From positions 124,001 through 188,000 of the forward strand of contig NZ_FNVT01000022.1 of NCBI RefSeq assembly GCF_900108335.1: a stretch of 64,000 bases of DNA, written 5' to 3'. Both the position numbers and the translations under genes were made by a program. The DNA comes from Nonomuraea solani (GTDB lineage: Bacteria > Actinomycetota > Actinomycetes > Streptosporangiales > Streptosporangiaceae). The notes under the pieces were generated by a model. That model saw only the letters and a list, made by a program, of their open reading frames with translations, was not told the DNA's origin and made no database searches. Positions 50,773-59,402 of this stretch are shown here, in pieces (the stretch's first letter is position 1; every line of letters starts with the position of its first letter).

Positions 50773-52647
50773 TCACCCGTTAGGGGACGTGGTCGAGCGG
50801 GTGCCGCGAGCCGGGAGGCCGACGCGCTTGAGGCGGATGCGTTCCTCCCTGGGCACCGGTTCGAGTTCCACCACCCGCGCCCCCTCCGGAACGTGCCGCA
50901 GATCATGCGTGATCAGCAGCGTCGTCCGCCCGGCCATGAGCCGCCGCAGCGGTTTCATCACCTGCGCGGCCGTGGCCTCGTCCAGCCCGTTCATGGGCTC
51001 GTCGAGAACCAGCACCGGCGCGTCCCGCAGGATGGCCCTGGCGATCCCGATCCGCTGCCGCTGCCCCCCGGACAGGAGCCGCCCCCGCTGCCCCACCGGC
51101 GTGTCGTACCCCTGGGGCAGCAGCTTGACGAAGTCGTGCACGCCCGCCGCCTCCGCCGCCCTGATCACCTCGTCGAGCGAGGCCCCGGGCCGGCCGTAGG
51201 CGATGTTGTCGCGTACCGACCCCGAGAACAGCAGCGTCTCCTGGTGCAGGATGGTGATGTTGTCGCGCAGCGACTCCCGCGTCAGCCCCCGCAGGTCGGC
51301 GCCGTCCAGCAGGACGCGCCCCTCGTCCGGGTCGTAGAAGCGCAGCAGCAGCTTGGCCAGCGTGGACTTGCCCACGCCGCTGGCCCCGGTGATGGCGACG
51401 ACCTCGCCGGGCCCGGCGGTGAGCGACAGGTCCCGCAGCACCGGCCGCCCCCGCCCCGGATAGGCGAAGCCGACCCTCTCGAACGCGACCCGCCCGGCGC
51501 TACGACCCGCCGCAACGGCCCCCGCGTCGTCGGTGGCGACCGGATTGGCCCGCAGGACCTCGATCACCCGGTCGGACCCGGCGGCCGCCTCGGAGACGGT
51601 CATGGCCAGCTCGCCCAGCCCCTGAACGGCCGGGTACAGCAGGGCCAGGTAGGCCGCGAAGGACAGCAGGCCGCCGAGCGTCAGCCGGCCCGCCGCGATC
51701 TCCCACGCGCCGAAGCCGAGGACGACGATCAGGCAGACGGTCTCGATGAGCTGGACGGCGGGACCGTACAGACCGGACAGCCACGCCTGCGCCATGTTGG
51801 CGCGCAACCAGCCCCGGCCCTCCCGGTGCAGGCGCCGCGACTCGGCGCCTTGTCCGTTGTACGCCTGGACGAGCGGCTGGTTGGCCAGCCCCTCCTCCAG
51901 GACGCTGTTCATGGCCCCGTTGCTGGCCCGCTCCCGCGCCGCCGCCGTCCTGAACCCGGCCGCGAACACCTTCGAGACCACCAGGAACAGCGGAATCAGG
52001 GCCAGGGTGACGAGCGCGAGCTCCCAGCGGACGAAGAAGGCCGCCGTCGCGAAGAACACCGCACTGGCGACCGTCGTGACCGCCTTGACCAGCCCGGAGC
52101 CGACGAGCTCCTCGATGGCCTCGACGTCGTCGGTCAGCCGGGCCATCAGGTCACCCAACCGCCGCTTCTCGGAGTAGTCGGGCGCGAGCGTCTGGAGGTG
52201 GGCGTACACGCGGTCGCGCAGGGCCAGCAGGAACCGTTCGGCGCCCAGCGCGGTGGCGTACGCTCCCGCGAAGGACGTCACCCCGGCGAGCGCGGCGAGC
52301 CCGAGCCAGGCGAACGCCGGTGTCCAGAACGCCCCCAGGTTCTTGGTCGTCAGCACCTCGTCGGTGATGTGCCCGAACAGGCGGATCGCGGCGACCTCGC
52401 ACAGCGCCGCCAGGATGGCGAACACCACTCCGGCCACGAACAGCCGCCGCAATCCGCGAGTGTCCGGCCAGAACTCGCGAAAGGTCCGGCGAAGAGAAAT
52501 CGCCGGCGCGAGTTCACGGCCGGAAGCGCTCAATGAGAGCCGGCGGCTAAGCCGCCGGCTCTCAGGGGGGTTATCTAGCACCCCCACCACCTGCGACGAG
52601 AGCAGCCGCCCCAGCGACGCCAGCGGCGACGCCTGCGACAGCCCCAT
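50773..52647 (-). CDS. ABC exporter, fused membrane and ATPase domains
   Basis: The protein has up to 624 residues. Six helices in an ABC_membrane domain (about 65-345) are followed by an ATPase with Walker A GASGVGKST (about 428), Q-loop LHQETLLF, signature LLSGGQRQR, Walker B VLVLDEPMNGLD (the usual ATS/TSALD is MNGLD) and H-loop THDLRH. Half-transporters of this type export drugs, lipids or peptides as dimers. The start is uncertain: ATG 52647 gives a 60-residue extension coded partly by a 14-bp inverted repeat; TTG 52533 lies just after it. It is divergent from an erythromycin-esterase homologue. Confidence 0.9.
   Translation of the reverse strand: MGLSQASPLASLGRLLSSQVVGVLDNPPESRRLSRRLSLSASGRELAPAISLRRTFREFWPDTRGLRRLFVAGVVFAILAALCEVAAIRLFGHITDEVLTTKNLGAFWTPAFAWLGLAALAGVTSFAGAYATALGAERFLLALRDRVYAHLQTLAPDYSEKRRLGDLMARLTDDVEAIEELVGSGLVKAVTTVASAVFFATAAFFVRWELALVTLALIPLFLVVSKVFAAGFRTAAARERASNGAMNSVLEEGLANQPLVQAYNGQGAESRRLHREGRGWLRANMAQAWLSGLYGPAVQLIETVCLIVVLGFGAWEIAAGRLTLGGLLSFAAYLALLYPAVQGLGELAMTVSEAAAGSDRVIEVLRANPVATDDAGAVAAGRSAGRVAFERVGFAYPGRGRPVLRDLSLTAGPGEVVAITGASGVGKSTLAKLLLRFYDPDEGRVLLDGADLRGLTRESLRDNITILHQETLLFSGSVRDNIAYGRPGASLDEVIRAAEAAGVHDFVKLLPQGYDTPVGQRGRLLSGGQRQRIGIARAILRDAPVLVLDEPMNGLDEATAAQVMKPLRRLMAGRTTLLITHDLRHVPEGARVVELEPVPREERIRLKRVGLPARGTRSTTSPNG
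52534..52564. repeat. 14-bp perfect inverted repeat with a 3-base loop
   Basis: Arms at 52534-52547 and 52551-52564 (TGAGAGCCGGCGGC and its complement) flank TAA. It lies inside the 5' end of the ABC exporter frame and 10 bp after the stop of a short upstream ORF. Either strand can fold; no T-run follows on either side. Confidence 0.85.
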
Positions 52648-52688
52648 CCCTGCTGGTGACCGACTTGTGCGAACGTGGTGCTAGCCAT
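52575..52688 (-). CDS. Short upstream ORF (37 residues), Arg/Trp/Cys-rich, possible leader peptide
   Basis: ATG 52688 has the best ribosome binding site of this region, GGGGGAGGAAAG ending directly before the ATG, and opens 37 codons to TAG 52575. The product is MASTTFAQVGHQQGWGC followed by runs of Arg and Trp (CRRRRRWRRWGGC). It overlaps the first 24 codons of the ABC exporter's longest form in another frame; in that stretch the exporter frame has the better G/C third positions. It may be a leader peptide for attenuation, or the sign of a misplaced exporter start or a frameshift. Confidence 0.35.
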   Translation of the reverse strand: MASTTFAQVGHQQGWGCRRRRRWRRWGGCSRRRWWGC

Positions 52689-52953
52689 CTTTCCTCCCCC
52701 GATTGGCTGAACTGCACAAATCGGACGCTAGCACCCGAATTGCGATAAAGCACCAGTTATTCGTGTATTTCAATAAGTTTTGACCGGTGAATCCCGACAC
52801 GAAAGGCGGTGCCGCGACGTCGTTAAATCCCCCGTAAACGAGTAAAAGCAATAGCCGTGGTCAGGCAAACACCAAAGATGCTTCTGAGAAGTGGCTCTCA
52901 GCCGCTACTTTGGATCGATGCGCGGGCCTCCGGCCGTCCGGGATCATCGGGGC

Positions 52954-54198
52954 ATGGACGTCTCCGCCGTGACCGCCTGGCTGGCCTCCCGCGCGATCCC
53001 CCTGGAAAACGGCGATCTCGCGCCGCTGCGCCCGGTCCTGGACGGCGTACGAGTGCTGGGAATGGGCGAGGCCACCCACGGCACCAGGGAGTTCTTCCTG
53101 CTCAAGCACCGGCTGCTGGAGTTCCTCGTCACGGAGATGGGCTTCACGGTCCTCGCCATGGAGGCCAGCGTTTCGGCCGCCGAGGCCGTCAACGAGCACA
53201 TCGCCCACGGCACCGGCGACCCCGCCGAGGCCCTGCGCAACCTGGGCTTCTGGACCTGGGACACGGCCGAGATGCTCGGCCTCGTCGAGTGGCTGCGCGC
53301 CCACAACGCCACGGCGCCACCCGGCCGGAAGGTCCGCTTCGCCGGCATCGACCCGCAACTTCCGGGTGCCTCACTGCGCCGCTTGGCCACCCACCTCCAC
53401 GCCACCGCCCCGGCCAGGGCCGACGCCCTCCTCGACCCCCTGACCGCACTCACCACCACCCGCCTGGGCTCCGGCCACCCGCTGGACCCGGACGTGGAAC
53501 AGGCCGCCGCCAACCTGGAGACCTACCTCGCCGAGACGGACGCCTCCCCCGGCATCCGCGCCCACGCCAGAACCCTCACCCAGGCCGCCGCCCTGCTCAC
53601 CCGCCCCCTCCTGAACCCCCACAAGGACACGCAGGACGCGGCGACGCTGCGGGACCGCTTCCTCGCCGACAACGTGGACCTGCTGCTGGCCGATCCGGCG
53701 GCCAAGGTGGCGGTGTGGGCGCACAACGGCCACGTCATGACCGGCCACCACAGCGGCGGCGCGGTCCCGGCCATGGGCCTGCACCTGCGCCACCGCCACG
53801 GACCCGCGTACTACGCCCTCGGTCTCCTGTTCGGCCAGGGCGAATTCCGCGCAAAACGACTACGCCCCCTCCTGAAGTGGCCGCGCCTCAGAAGGCCGCG
53901 TACCGGCGAGCGGCCCGTCACGCACCGCGTGCCCTTCTCCGGCGCCCCGAACGCCGTAGAGACCCGCCTGGCCGCCGCCTGCCCCGGCGACCACCTCGTC
54001 GACCTCCGGCGACACCCGGACGACGAGCACCCAGGCGACGTCACGGCCTGGCTGACCGCCCAGAACCACCTGCGCGCCTACGGCGCCGCCGTGGGCAGAT
54101 ACACCTACAAGCTGGCGTTCATGCCCACGACCCTCGCCGACGAGTACGACGGCCTGGCCTACGTGGCCACGAGCACCTGCTCCACACCTCTCAGGTGA
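52954..54198 (+). CDS. Erythromycin esterase family protein
   Basis: The protein has 414 residues, the usual length of the Ere family. Signature parts are VLGMGEATHGTREFFLLKHRLLEFL (residues about 32-56; core GEATHGTREF), FAGIDPQ, and VAVWAHNGHV with the catalytic-type His residues. Ere enzymes open the macrolide lactone, but many relatives have other substrates. ATG 52954 is chosen; longer starts add a proline-rich tail without homology. It is divergent from an ABC exporter (265-bp AT-richer gap), so both may serve resistance to one compound. Confidence 0.88.
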   Translation: MDVSAVTAWLASRAIPLENGDLAPLRPVLDGVRVLGMGEATHGTREFFLLKHRLLEFLVTEMGFTVLAMEASVSAAEAVNEHIAHGTGDPAEALRNLGFWTWDTAEMLGLVEWLRAHNATAPPGRKVRFAGIDPQLPGASLRRLATHLHATAPARADALLDPLTALTTTRLGSGHPLDPDVEQAAANLETYLAETDASPGIRAHARTLTQAAALLTRPLLNPHKDTQDAATLRDRFLADNVDLLLADPAAKVAVWAHNGHVMTGHHSGGAVPAMGLHLRHRHGPAYYALGLLFGQGEFRAKRLRPLLKWPRLRRPRTGERPVTHRVPFSGAPNAVETRLAAACPGDHLVDLRRHPDDEHPGDVTAWLTAQNHLRAYGAAVGRYTYKLAFMPTTLADEYDGLAYVATSTCSTPLR

Positions 54199-56920
54199 GC
54201 GACGAGTAGGCCACCACCCCGCGCCGCATGGCGTCCATCGCCTTGCCGGCCGTCTGCTTGATCTTGCTGTTCTTCGGCGCCGCCATGCCGAGCTGCCCCA
54301 GCAGGTCCATGAGCTGCTTGATCCACCGCACGAAGTCACCGGCCGCCAGCTCGTTGCCGTTGACCCCTTCCATGAGGACCGCGTCCAGGCTGTGCCCCTT
54401 GGTCCACCGGAACGCCGCCCACGCGAACCCCAGATCCGGCTCCCTGATCGTGGACAGCCCGTGGTCGGACTCGATGCCCTCCAGCTCACCCCACAGCCGC
54501 ATCATCGCCGACAGCGCGTCCTGCGCCCGCCCGGCCGGGATCTTGGGACGCCGCGCGTCGTCGGCCGCCCGCGACTCGAACACCAGCGCCGACACGCACG
54601 CCGCCAGCTCGGCCGGGTCGAGGTCCTCCCACAACCCCTTGCGCAGGCTCTCGGCGGTGAGCAGATCGAGCTCGGTGTAGAGACGGCCCAGACGGCGGCC
54701 CTCGTCGGTGACGGTCTCGCCGTCGAGGTAGCCGAGCTGCTCCAGCACCGAGCAGATGCGGTCGAACGTCCGCGAGATGACGTGCGAACGCCCCTCCACG
54801 CGGCGCCGCAGCCCCTCGGTCTCACGCTGCAGCTTGTAGTAACGCTCGGCCCAGCGAGCGTGATCCTCACGCTCGTCGCACCCGTGCGCGGGATGCTGGC
54901 GGATGCGCCGCCGCAGCTCGTTGATCTCCTCGTCCTCCATCGCGTGATCGCGCGCCCTGGTGGGCTTGCCGAGATCACGGTCGCCCAGCTTGGCCAGCAG
55001 GGTCGAGACGAGGTTGGCGCGCTCCTTGGGGGCGCGCGCGTTGAAGTTCTTCGGGATGCGCAGCTTCTCCAGCGGCTCCACCGGCACGGGGAAGTCGGCC
55101 GGGTCGAGCTTCTTGACCTGCTTGCCGATCGTCAGCACCAGCGGGCTCGGCCCGTGCCCCCGGGGGTTGCGCCCCGGGTCGAGCACGATCGCCAGCCCCG
55201 CCCGCCGCCCGCCCGGCACCCGGATGACGTCACCCGGCTGCAGCGCCTCCAGCGACCGCACCGCGGCGGCCCGGCGGGCGGCGCCACGCTGACGCGACAG
55301 CTCCGCCTCCCGATCGGACAGCCGGCGCCGCAACGCCGCATATTCGGGAAAGTCGCCCAGGTGGCACGTCATGGCCTCCTGGTAGCCCTCCAGGGCCTCC
55401 TCATGCTTGCGCAACTGCTTGGCCAGCCCCACGACCGCCCGATCGGCCTGGAACTGCGCGAACGACTCCTCCAGCAGCGTCCTGGCGCGCTCGCGCCCGA
55501 ACTGGCCCACCAGGTTGACCGCCATGTTGTACGAGGGCTGAAAACTGGACCGCAGCGGATAGGTACGCGTGCCCGCCAGCCCCGCCACCGACAGCGGATC
55601 CATGCCCGGCTGCCACAACACCACCGCGTGACCCTCGATGTCGATGCCACGCCGCCCCGCCCGCCCGGTGAGCTGGGTATATTCCCCCGGCGTCAGATCC
55701 GCGTGGGTCTCACCGTTCCACTTGTCGAGCTTCTCGATCACCACGCTGCGCGCCGGCATGTTGATGCCCAGCGCCAGCGTCTCGGTCGCGAACACGGCCT
55801 TGACCAGGCCGCGCGTGAACAGCTCCTCCACGACCTCCTTGAAGGCCGGCAACATGCCCGCGTGGTGGGCCGCCAGCCCCCGCTCCAGGCAGTCACGCCA
55901 CTCCAGGTAACCCAGCACCGCCAGGTCCTCGTCGGGCAGGTGCGCGGTGCGCTCGTCGACGAGCTGCCTGATCTCGTGCTGCTCGCGGTCGGTGGTCAGC
56001 CGGATGCCCGCGTACAGGCACTGCTGCACCGCCGCCTGGCAACCGGCGCGCGAGAAGATGAACGTGATCGCCGGCAGCAGGCCCTCGGAGTCGAGCTTCT
56101 CGATCACCTGCGCCCGGTCCGGCGGCCGCGAGCGCTGCGGCCTGCCATAGCCGCGCCGGCCCCGCCCCGAGGTCAGCCGCTCGGCGTCGCGCGTCACCCG
56201 CATCAGCGTGGGGTTGATGCGCGCGGCCGAGTCACCCTCGTCGTTGACGAACAGGTCGTAGACGCGGTTGCCGATCATCATGTGCTGCCACAGCGGCACC
56301 GGCCGGTGCTCGTCGACGATCACCGTGGTGTCGCCGCGCACCTCACCTAGCCACTCGCCGAACTCCTCGGCGTTGCTGACCGTCGCCGACAGCGCCACCA
56401 GCCGCACCGACTCCGGCAGGTGGATGATGACCTCTTCCCACACCGCGCCGCGGAAGCGGTCGGCCAGGTAGTGGACCTCGTCCATCACGGCGAACCCCAG
56501 CCCGGCCAGCGTGGCCGAGCCGGCGTAGAGCATGTTGCGCAGCACCTCCGTGGTCATGACCACGATGGGCGCCTCGCCGTTGACGCTGTTGTCGCCCGTC
56601 AGCAGGCCGACCTTGGCGGTGCCGTAGCGCTTGACCAGGTCGTTGTACTTCTGGTTGGACAGCGCCTTGATCGGGGTGGTGTAGAAGCACTTGCGACCCT
56701 GCTCCAGGGCGAGATGGACGGCGAACTCGCCGACCACCGTCTTGCCCGAACCCGTGGGGGCCGCCACCAGGACACCGTCACCGGCCTCCAGCGCCCGGCA
56801 GGCGTCAAGCTGGAAGTCGTCCAGCGCGAAGTCGTAGAGACTTCGGAACGATGTGAGAGCGGCCCCGTCGTCCCCGAGCCCCTTACGGAAGGCCGCGTAG
56901 CGTTCCGCTGGCGTTGTCAT
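54191..56920 (-). CDS. helY: DEAD/DEAH-box helicase, Ski2/Mtr4-like (HelY type)
   Basis: The protein has 909 residues. Helicase motifs are FALDDFQLDA (Q-like), APTGSGKT (Walker A, 54-61), TTPIKALSNQK (Ia), DEVHYL (II), LSATVSN (III), ETLALGINMPARSV (V) and QLTGRAGRRG (VI). The C-terminal 450 residues match the DSHCT/rRNA-processing-arm type of Ski2-like enzymes. In mycobacteria helY is the last gene of the pafBC-tatAC cluster, as here. It likely remodels RNA. It overlaps the convergent Ere gene by 8 bp. Confidence 0.93.
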   Translation of the reverse strand: MTTPAERYAAFRKGLGDDGAALTSFRSLYDFALDDFQLDACRALEAGDGVLVAAPTGSGKTVVGEFAVHLALEQGRKCFYTTPIKALSNQKYNDLVKRYGTAKVGLLTGDNSVNGEAPIVVMTTEVLRNMLYAGSATLAGLGFAVMDEVHYLADRFRGAVWEEVIIHLPESVRLVALSATVSNAEEFGEWLGEVRGDTTVIVDEHRPVPLWQHMMIGNRVYDLFVNDEGDSAARINPTLMRVTRDAERLTSGRGRRGYGRPQRSRPPDRAQVIEKLDSEGLLPAITFIFSRAGCQAAVQQCLYAGIRLTTDREQHEIRQLVDERTAHLPDEDLAVLGYLEWRDCLERGLAAHHAGMLPAFKEVVEELFTRGLVKAVFATETLALGINMPARSVVIEKLDKWNGETHADLTPGEYTQLTGRAGRRGIDIEGHAVVLWQPGMDPLSVAGLAGTRTYPLRSSFQPSYNMAVNLVGQFGRERARTLLEESFAQFQADRAVVGLAKQLRKHEEALEGYQEAMTCHLGDFPEYAALRRRLSDREAELSRQRGAARRAAAVRSLEALQPGDVIRVPGGRRAGLAIVLDPGRNPRGHGPSPLVLTIGKQVKKLDPADFPVPVEPLEKLRIPKNFNARAPKERANLVSTLLAKLGDRDLGKPTRARDHAMEDEEINELRRRIRQHPAHGCDEREDHARWAERYYKLQRETEGLRRRVEGRSHVISRTFDRICSVLEQLGYLDGETVTDEGRRLGRLYTELDLLTAESLRKGLWEDLDPAELAACVSALVFESRAADDARRPKIPAGRAQDALSAMMRLWGELEGIESDHGLSTIREPDLGFAWAAFRWTKGHSLDAVLMEGVNGNELAAGDFVRWIKQLMDLLGQLGMAAPKNSKIKQTAGKAMDAMRRGVVAYSSLT

Positions 56921-56995
56921 GCCGTCCAGCCTACCGAAATCGCCATTCCGGTCCGTCCCGCCGGTTACGGCCCCCGCGCCTTTACAATGTAGATT

Positions 56996-57892
56996 TCAAA
57001 CGATGACGCGCAGCGCCTCAGGCCGCACCTCGCAGTACGCCGGCACCGCGCCGATTCGTTCGCCATCGGCGTAGGCCACGGTGTCGACCGAATCGTCGGC
57101 CTCCAGCCGCACGCTGCGCACCCGCCGTATCGACACCGCCCGGTGCCCCACGTGGGTGCCCCGGTAGACGCTCGGGAACACCCGCAGGAACTCCGCCTTC
57201 GACACCGCGTCGAGCACCACCACGTCCAGCAGCCCGTCGTCGGGCCGCGCGTCCGGGCTCACCCGCATCCCCGCCCCGTACGAGCGCGTGTTGGCCACCG
57301 CCACCAGCATCGCCTCCCGCTCGACGACCTCGTCGTCGTCGAACGTGATCCGGAACGGGATCGGCCGGAACGAGCGCAGCTCCTCCACCATCGCCACCAC
57401 GTACTTGGCCATGCCGGGCGGCCACGTGCGCCGGTTGGCCCGCTCGTTGACCCGCGAGTCGAACCCGCAGCAGACCACCCCCGCGAACAGCTCCTCCGCA
57501 CCCCCCGTACGGATCTGCGCGGCGTCGACCAGGCGCGACTTCATCCGCAGCACCGTACGGGCCGCGGCGACGGGGTCCTTGCAGGGCAGGCCGAGCGCGG
57601 CGGCGATGTCGTTGCCGGTTCCCGCCGGGATGATGCCGAGCGGCACGTCGGTGCCGGCCACGGCCTGAACGGCCAGGTGCACCAGGCCGTCGCCGCCGAA
57701 GGCGACGAGCGCGTCGGGGCGCTCGGCCACGGCGGTGCAGGCCCGTTCGAGGGCGTCGGCGGCGTCGTCGCCGACGATCACGGAGAGCTCGGCCCCGCCG
57801 GCACGCAACCGGCGCGCCACGGGCTCGAGCAGGCGCAGTGTACGCCCGCCGCGCGCGGCGGGGTTGACCAGCAGGGCGAGTTGTGGGGACAC
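56996..57892 (-). CDS. Diacylglycerol/lipid kinase family protein (YegS/DagK type)
   Basis: The protein has 298 residues. LLVNPAARGGRTLRLL at the N-terminus, the nucleotide loop AFGGDGLVHLAVQA (about 64-77), IIPAGTGNDIAAALGLP and the C-terminal TVAYADGERIG are DAGK-catalytic-family motifs. It would phosphorylate diacylglycerol or a related lipid, using ATP, at the cytoplasmic membrane. GTG 57892 starts 16 bp after the tatC stop, so it is in the same operon. Relatives in actinomycetes act in phosphatidylinositol-type lipid metabolism. Confidence 0.9.
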   Translation of the reverse strand: MSPQLALLVNPAARGGRTLRLLEPVARRLRAGGAELSVIVGDDAADALERACTAVAERPDALVAFGGDGLVHLAVQAVAGTDVPLGIIPAGTGNDIAAALGLPCKDPVAAARTVLRMKSRLVDAAQIRTGGAEELFAGVVCCGFDSRVNERANRRTWPPGMAKYVVAMVEELRSFRPIPFRITFDDDEVVEREAMLVAVANTRSYGAGMRVSPDARPDDGLLDVVVLDAVSKAEFLRVFPSVYRGTHVGHRAVSIRRVRSVRLEADDSVDTVAYADGERIGAVPAYCEVRPEALRVIV

Positions 57893-57908
57893 GCCCGGAA
57901 CCTATCGC

Positions 57909-58808
57909 CTATCGCGCGGAACCGGAATCCTCTTCGGATCGCGGAGCGGGGGAATCGTCGTCGAGCGGCGTGGAGTCGTCGGCCAGCGGCGAGGCCTCGT
58001 CGTCGTCGAGGTTGTCGAACTCGCTCTGCGGATTGCGCTTCTCCCGCAGATACATGACCAGCTCGGCGGCCGAGAACAGCACGATCATCGGCGCGGCCAG
58101 CGCCATCATCGCGATCGGGTCGCCGCCCGGCGTCACCACGGCGCCGAACACGAACATCAGGAAGATGACCATCCGGCGGTGCTTGGCGACGGTCCCGTGC
58201 GACAGCACCCCGATGAAGTTGAGGAACACCATCAGCAGCGGCAGCTCGAACGAGATCCCGAAGATCACCACCATGATCAGGACGTAGTCGAGGTAGTCCT
58301 CGATCGAGATCGTGGCGACCGTGTCGTCCAGGTTGAAGCTCAGCAGGAACGCCAGGCTGGTGTCCATGATGAAGTAGGCCAGCGCCGCGCCCAGCGCGAA
58401 CAGCGGGATGGCCAGCGCCAGGAAGGCCACCGTATAGCGCTTCTCGGCGCGGTAGAGGGCCGGGGTGACGAACGCCCAGATCTGGTAGAGCCAGGCGGGC
58501 GAGGACACCACCAGGCCGACCATCAGCGAGACCTTCAGCGTGATGAAGAACGACGAGAAGATGCCGTTGTAGGTCAGGCTGCACTCACCGGTGAGCTGCT
58601 TGGCCTGGGGGGTCGAGCAGTAGGGCTCCTTGAGGATGTCCCATACCGGCCCGGAGACGATCCACCCGACGATCAGGCCCACCGCCACGGCGGCGATCGC
58701 GAAGAGCAGCCGATTGCGCAGCTCGCGCAGATGCTCCATGAGGGGCATCCGGCCCTCGGGGTCGTGGCCCGGCCGTTCCTTCGGGCTCGACCGTCTCAGC
58801 AGCGCCAT
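57909..58808 (-). CDS. tatC: Sec-independent protein translocase TatC
   Basis: The protein has 299 residues and six helices. Conserved parts are MPLMEHLRELRNRLL (with the Glu that contacts the twin-arginine motif), SSPAWLYQIWAFVTPALYRAEKR, FGISFELPLLMVFL and MFVFGAVVTPGGDPIAMM. The last 40 residues are an acidic cytoplasmic tail (NLDDDEAS... and LDDDSPAP), longer than in E. coli. It is the receptor of the Tat system, made with TatA from the gene just upstream. Confidence 0.96.
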   Translation of the reverse strand: MALLRRSSPKERPGHDPEGRMPLMEHLRELRNRLLFAIAAVAVGLIVGWIVSGPVWDILKEPYCSTPQAKQLTGECSLTYNGIFSSFFITLKVSLMVGLVVSSPAWLYQIWAFVTPALYRAEKRYTVAFLALAIPLFALGAALAYFIMDTSLAFLLSFNLDDTVATISIEDYLDYVLIMVVIFGISFELPLLMVFLNFIGVLSHGTVAKHRRMVIFLMFVFGAVVTPGGDPIAMMALAAPMIVLFSAAELVMYLREKRNPQSEFDNLDDDEASPLADDSTPLDDDSPAPRSEEDSGSAR

Positions 58809-58849
58809 CAGCAGTCCAGGGGATGAGGAGGAAACGGGGCGGTCGGTCG

Positions 58850-59176
58850 TCAGGCGCGCTTGTCGGACGGGGCGCCCGCGCGCAACCTGGCGGCCTGCTC
58901 CTCCAGCCGGCGAGCCTGCTCCTCGGCGGACGGCTCCGCCACCGGCGTCACGGGCGGCGCGGCGTGGATCTCCTGCGGCGGCGCGGGCGGGGCCGGCTGG
59001 GCCTGCACGACGGTCGGCTTGTCATCGTCGTCGTCGTGGTTCATCTTGCTGGTCTCGGCCTTGAAGATACGCAGGGATCGACCGACGCCACGGGCCAGGT
59101 CCGGCAGCTTCTTGGCGCCGAAAAGGAGGACCAAGGCCACCAGGATCAGGATGATCTCCGGAGCTCCCAAGTTCAT
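58850..59176 (-). CDS. tatA: Sec-independent protein translocase TatA
   Basis: The protein has 108 residues. The short N-terminal helix (APEIILILVALVLLFG) and hinge FGAKKLPDLARGVGRSLR are diagnostic, followed by the amphipathic helix. The C-terminal half is Asp-rich, then Pro/Gln/Ala-rich (PAPPAPPQ), then a charged helix, all variable in the family. TatA oligomers form the pore for folded proteins. GAAGGA lies before ATG 59176. No tatB gene is seen, as usual for this cluster. Confidence 0.95.
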   Translation of the reverse strand: MNLGAPEIILILVALVLLFGAKKLPDLARGVGRSLRIFKAETSKMNHDDDDDKPTVVQAQPAPPAPPQEIHAAPPVTPVAEPSAEEQARRLEEQAARLRAGAPSDKRA

Positions 59177-59246
59177 GTGACGTCCTTCTTCATGCTGAGC
59201 GAGTTGCTGTCCTTCGTGACGATCGTACGCTGCCAGGGCCGCTGCC

Positions 59247-59402
59247 TCATCCCCTCAGGTCCGCTTTGCTCCTAAATTGCTGGTGAACACGAGCGATTTC
59301 CCTGTTCAGGCCACGCGCCGCCACGACCACGCGGGCCCCCGCGACCCCGAGCACGACCAGCCCGGCCAGGCACAACCCGGCCGCCGCCAGGATCCACATC
59401 AT
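59247..59402 (-). CDS. Small membrane protein between pafC and tatA (51 residues)
   Basis: The protein has one hydrophobic helix (WILAAAGLCLAGLVVLGV...) followed by a basic stretch and NREIARVHQQFRSKADL. ATG 59402 overlaps the pafC stop (ATGA); a second ATG is the next codon. Translation is therefore coupled to pafC and the protein sits just before tatA. The length is below usual gene-calling limits, but codon use and overlap support it. Its job is unknown; a link to the Tat membrane complex is a guess. Confidence 0.7.
   Translation of the reverse strand: MMWILAAAGLCLAGLVVLGVAGARVVVAARGLNREIARVHQQFRSKADLRG

Noticed and set aside
50852..50872. GGTTCGAGTTCC stretch as a tRNA T-loop
   Set aside because: No cloverleaf around it and it lies inside the ABC exporter gene.
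49748..51199. Plus-strand frame through the C-rich tract
   Set aside because: Pro/His/Arg low-complexity product that continues antisense to the ABC exporter.
52571..52753. 60-codon minus-strand frame rich in Ala/Gly/Val before the exporter
   Set aside because: No ribosome binding site and the product is low-complexity; the other two frames explain the region better.
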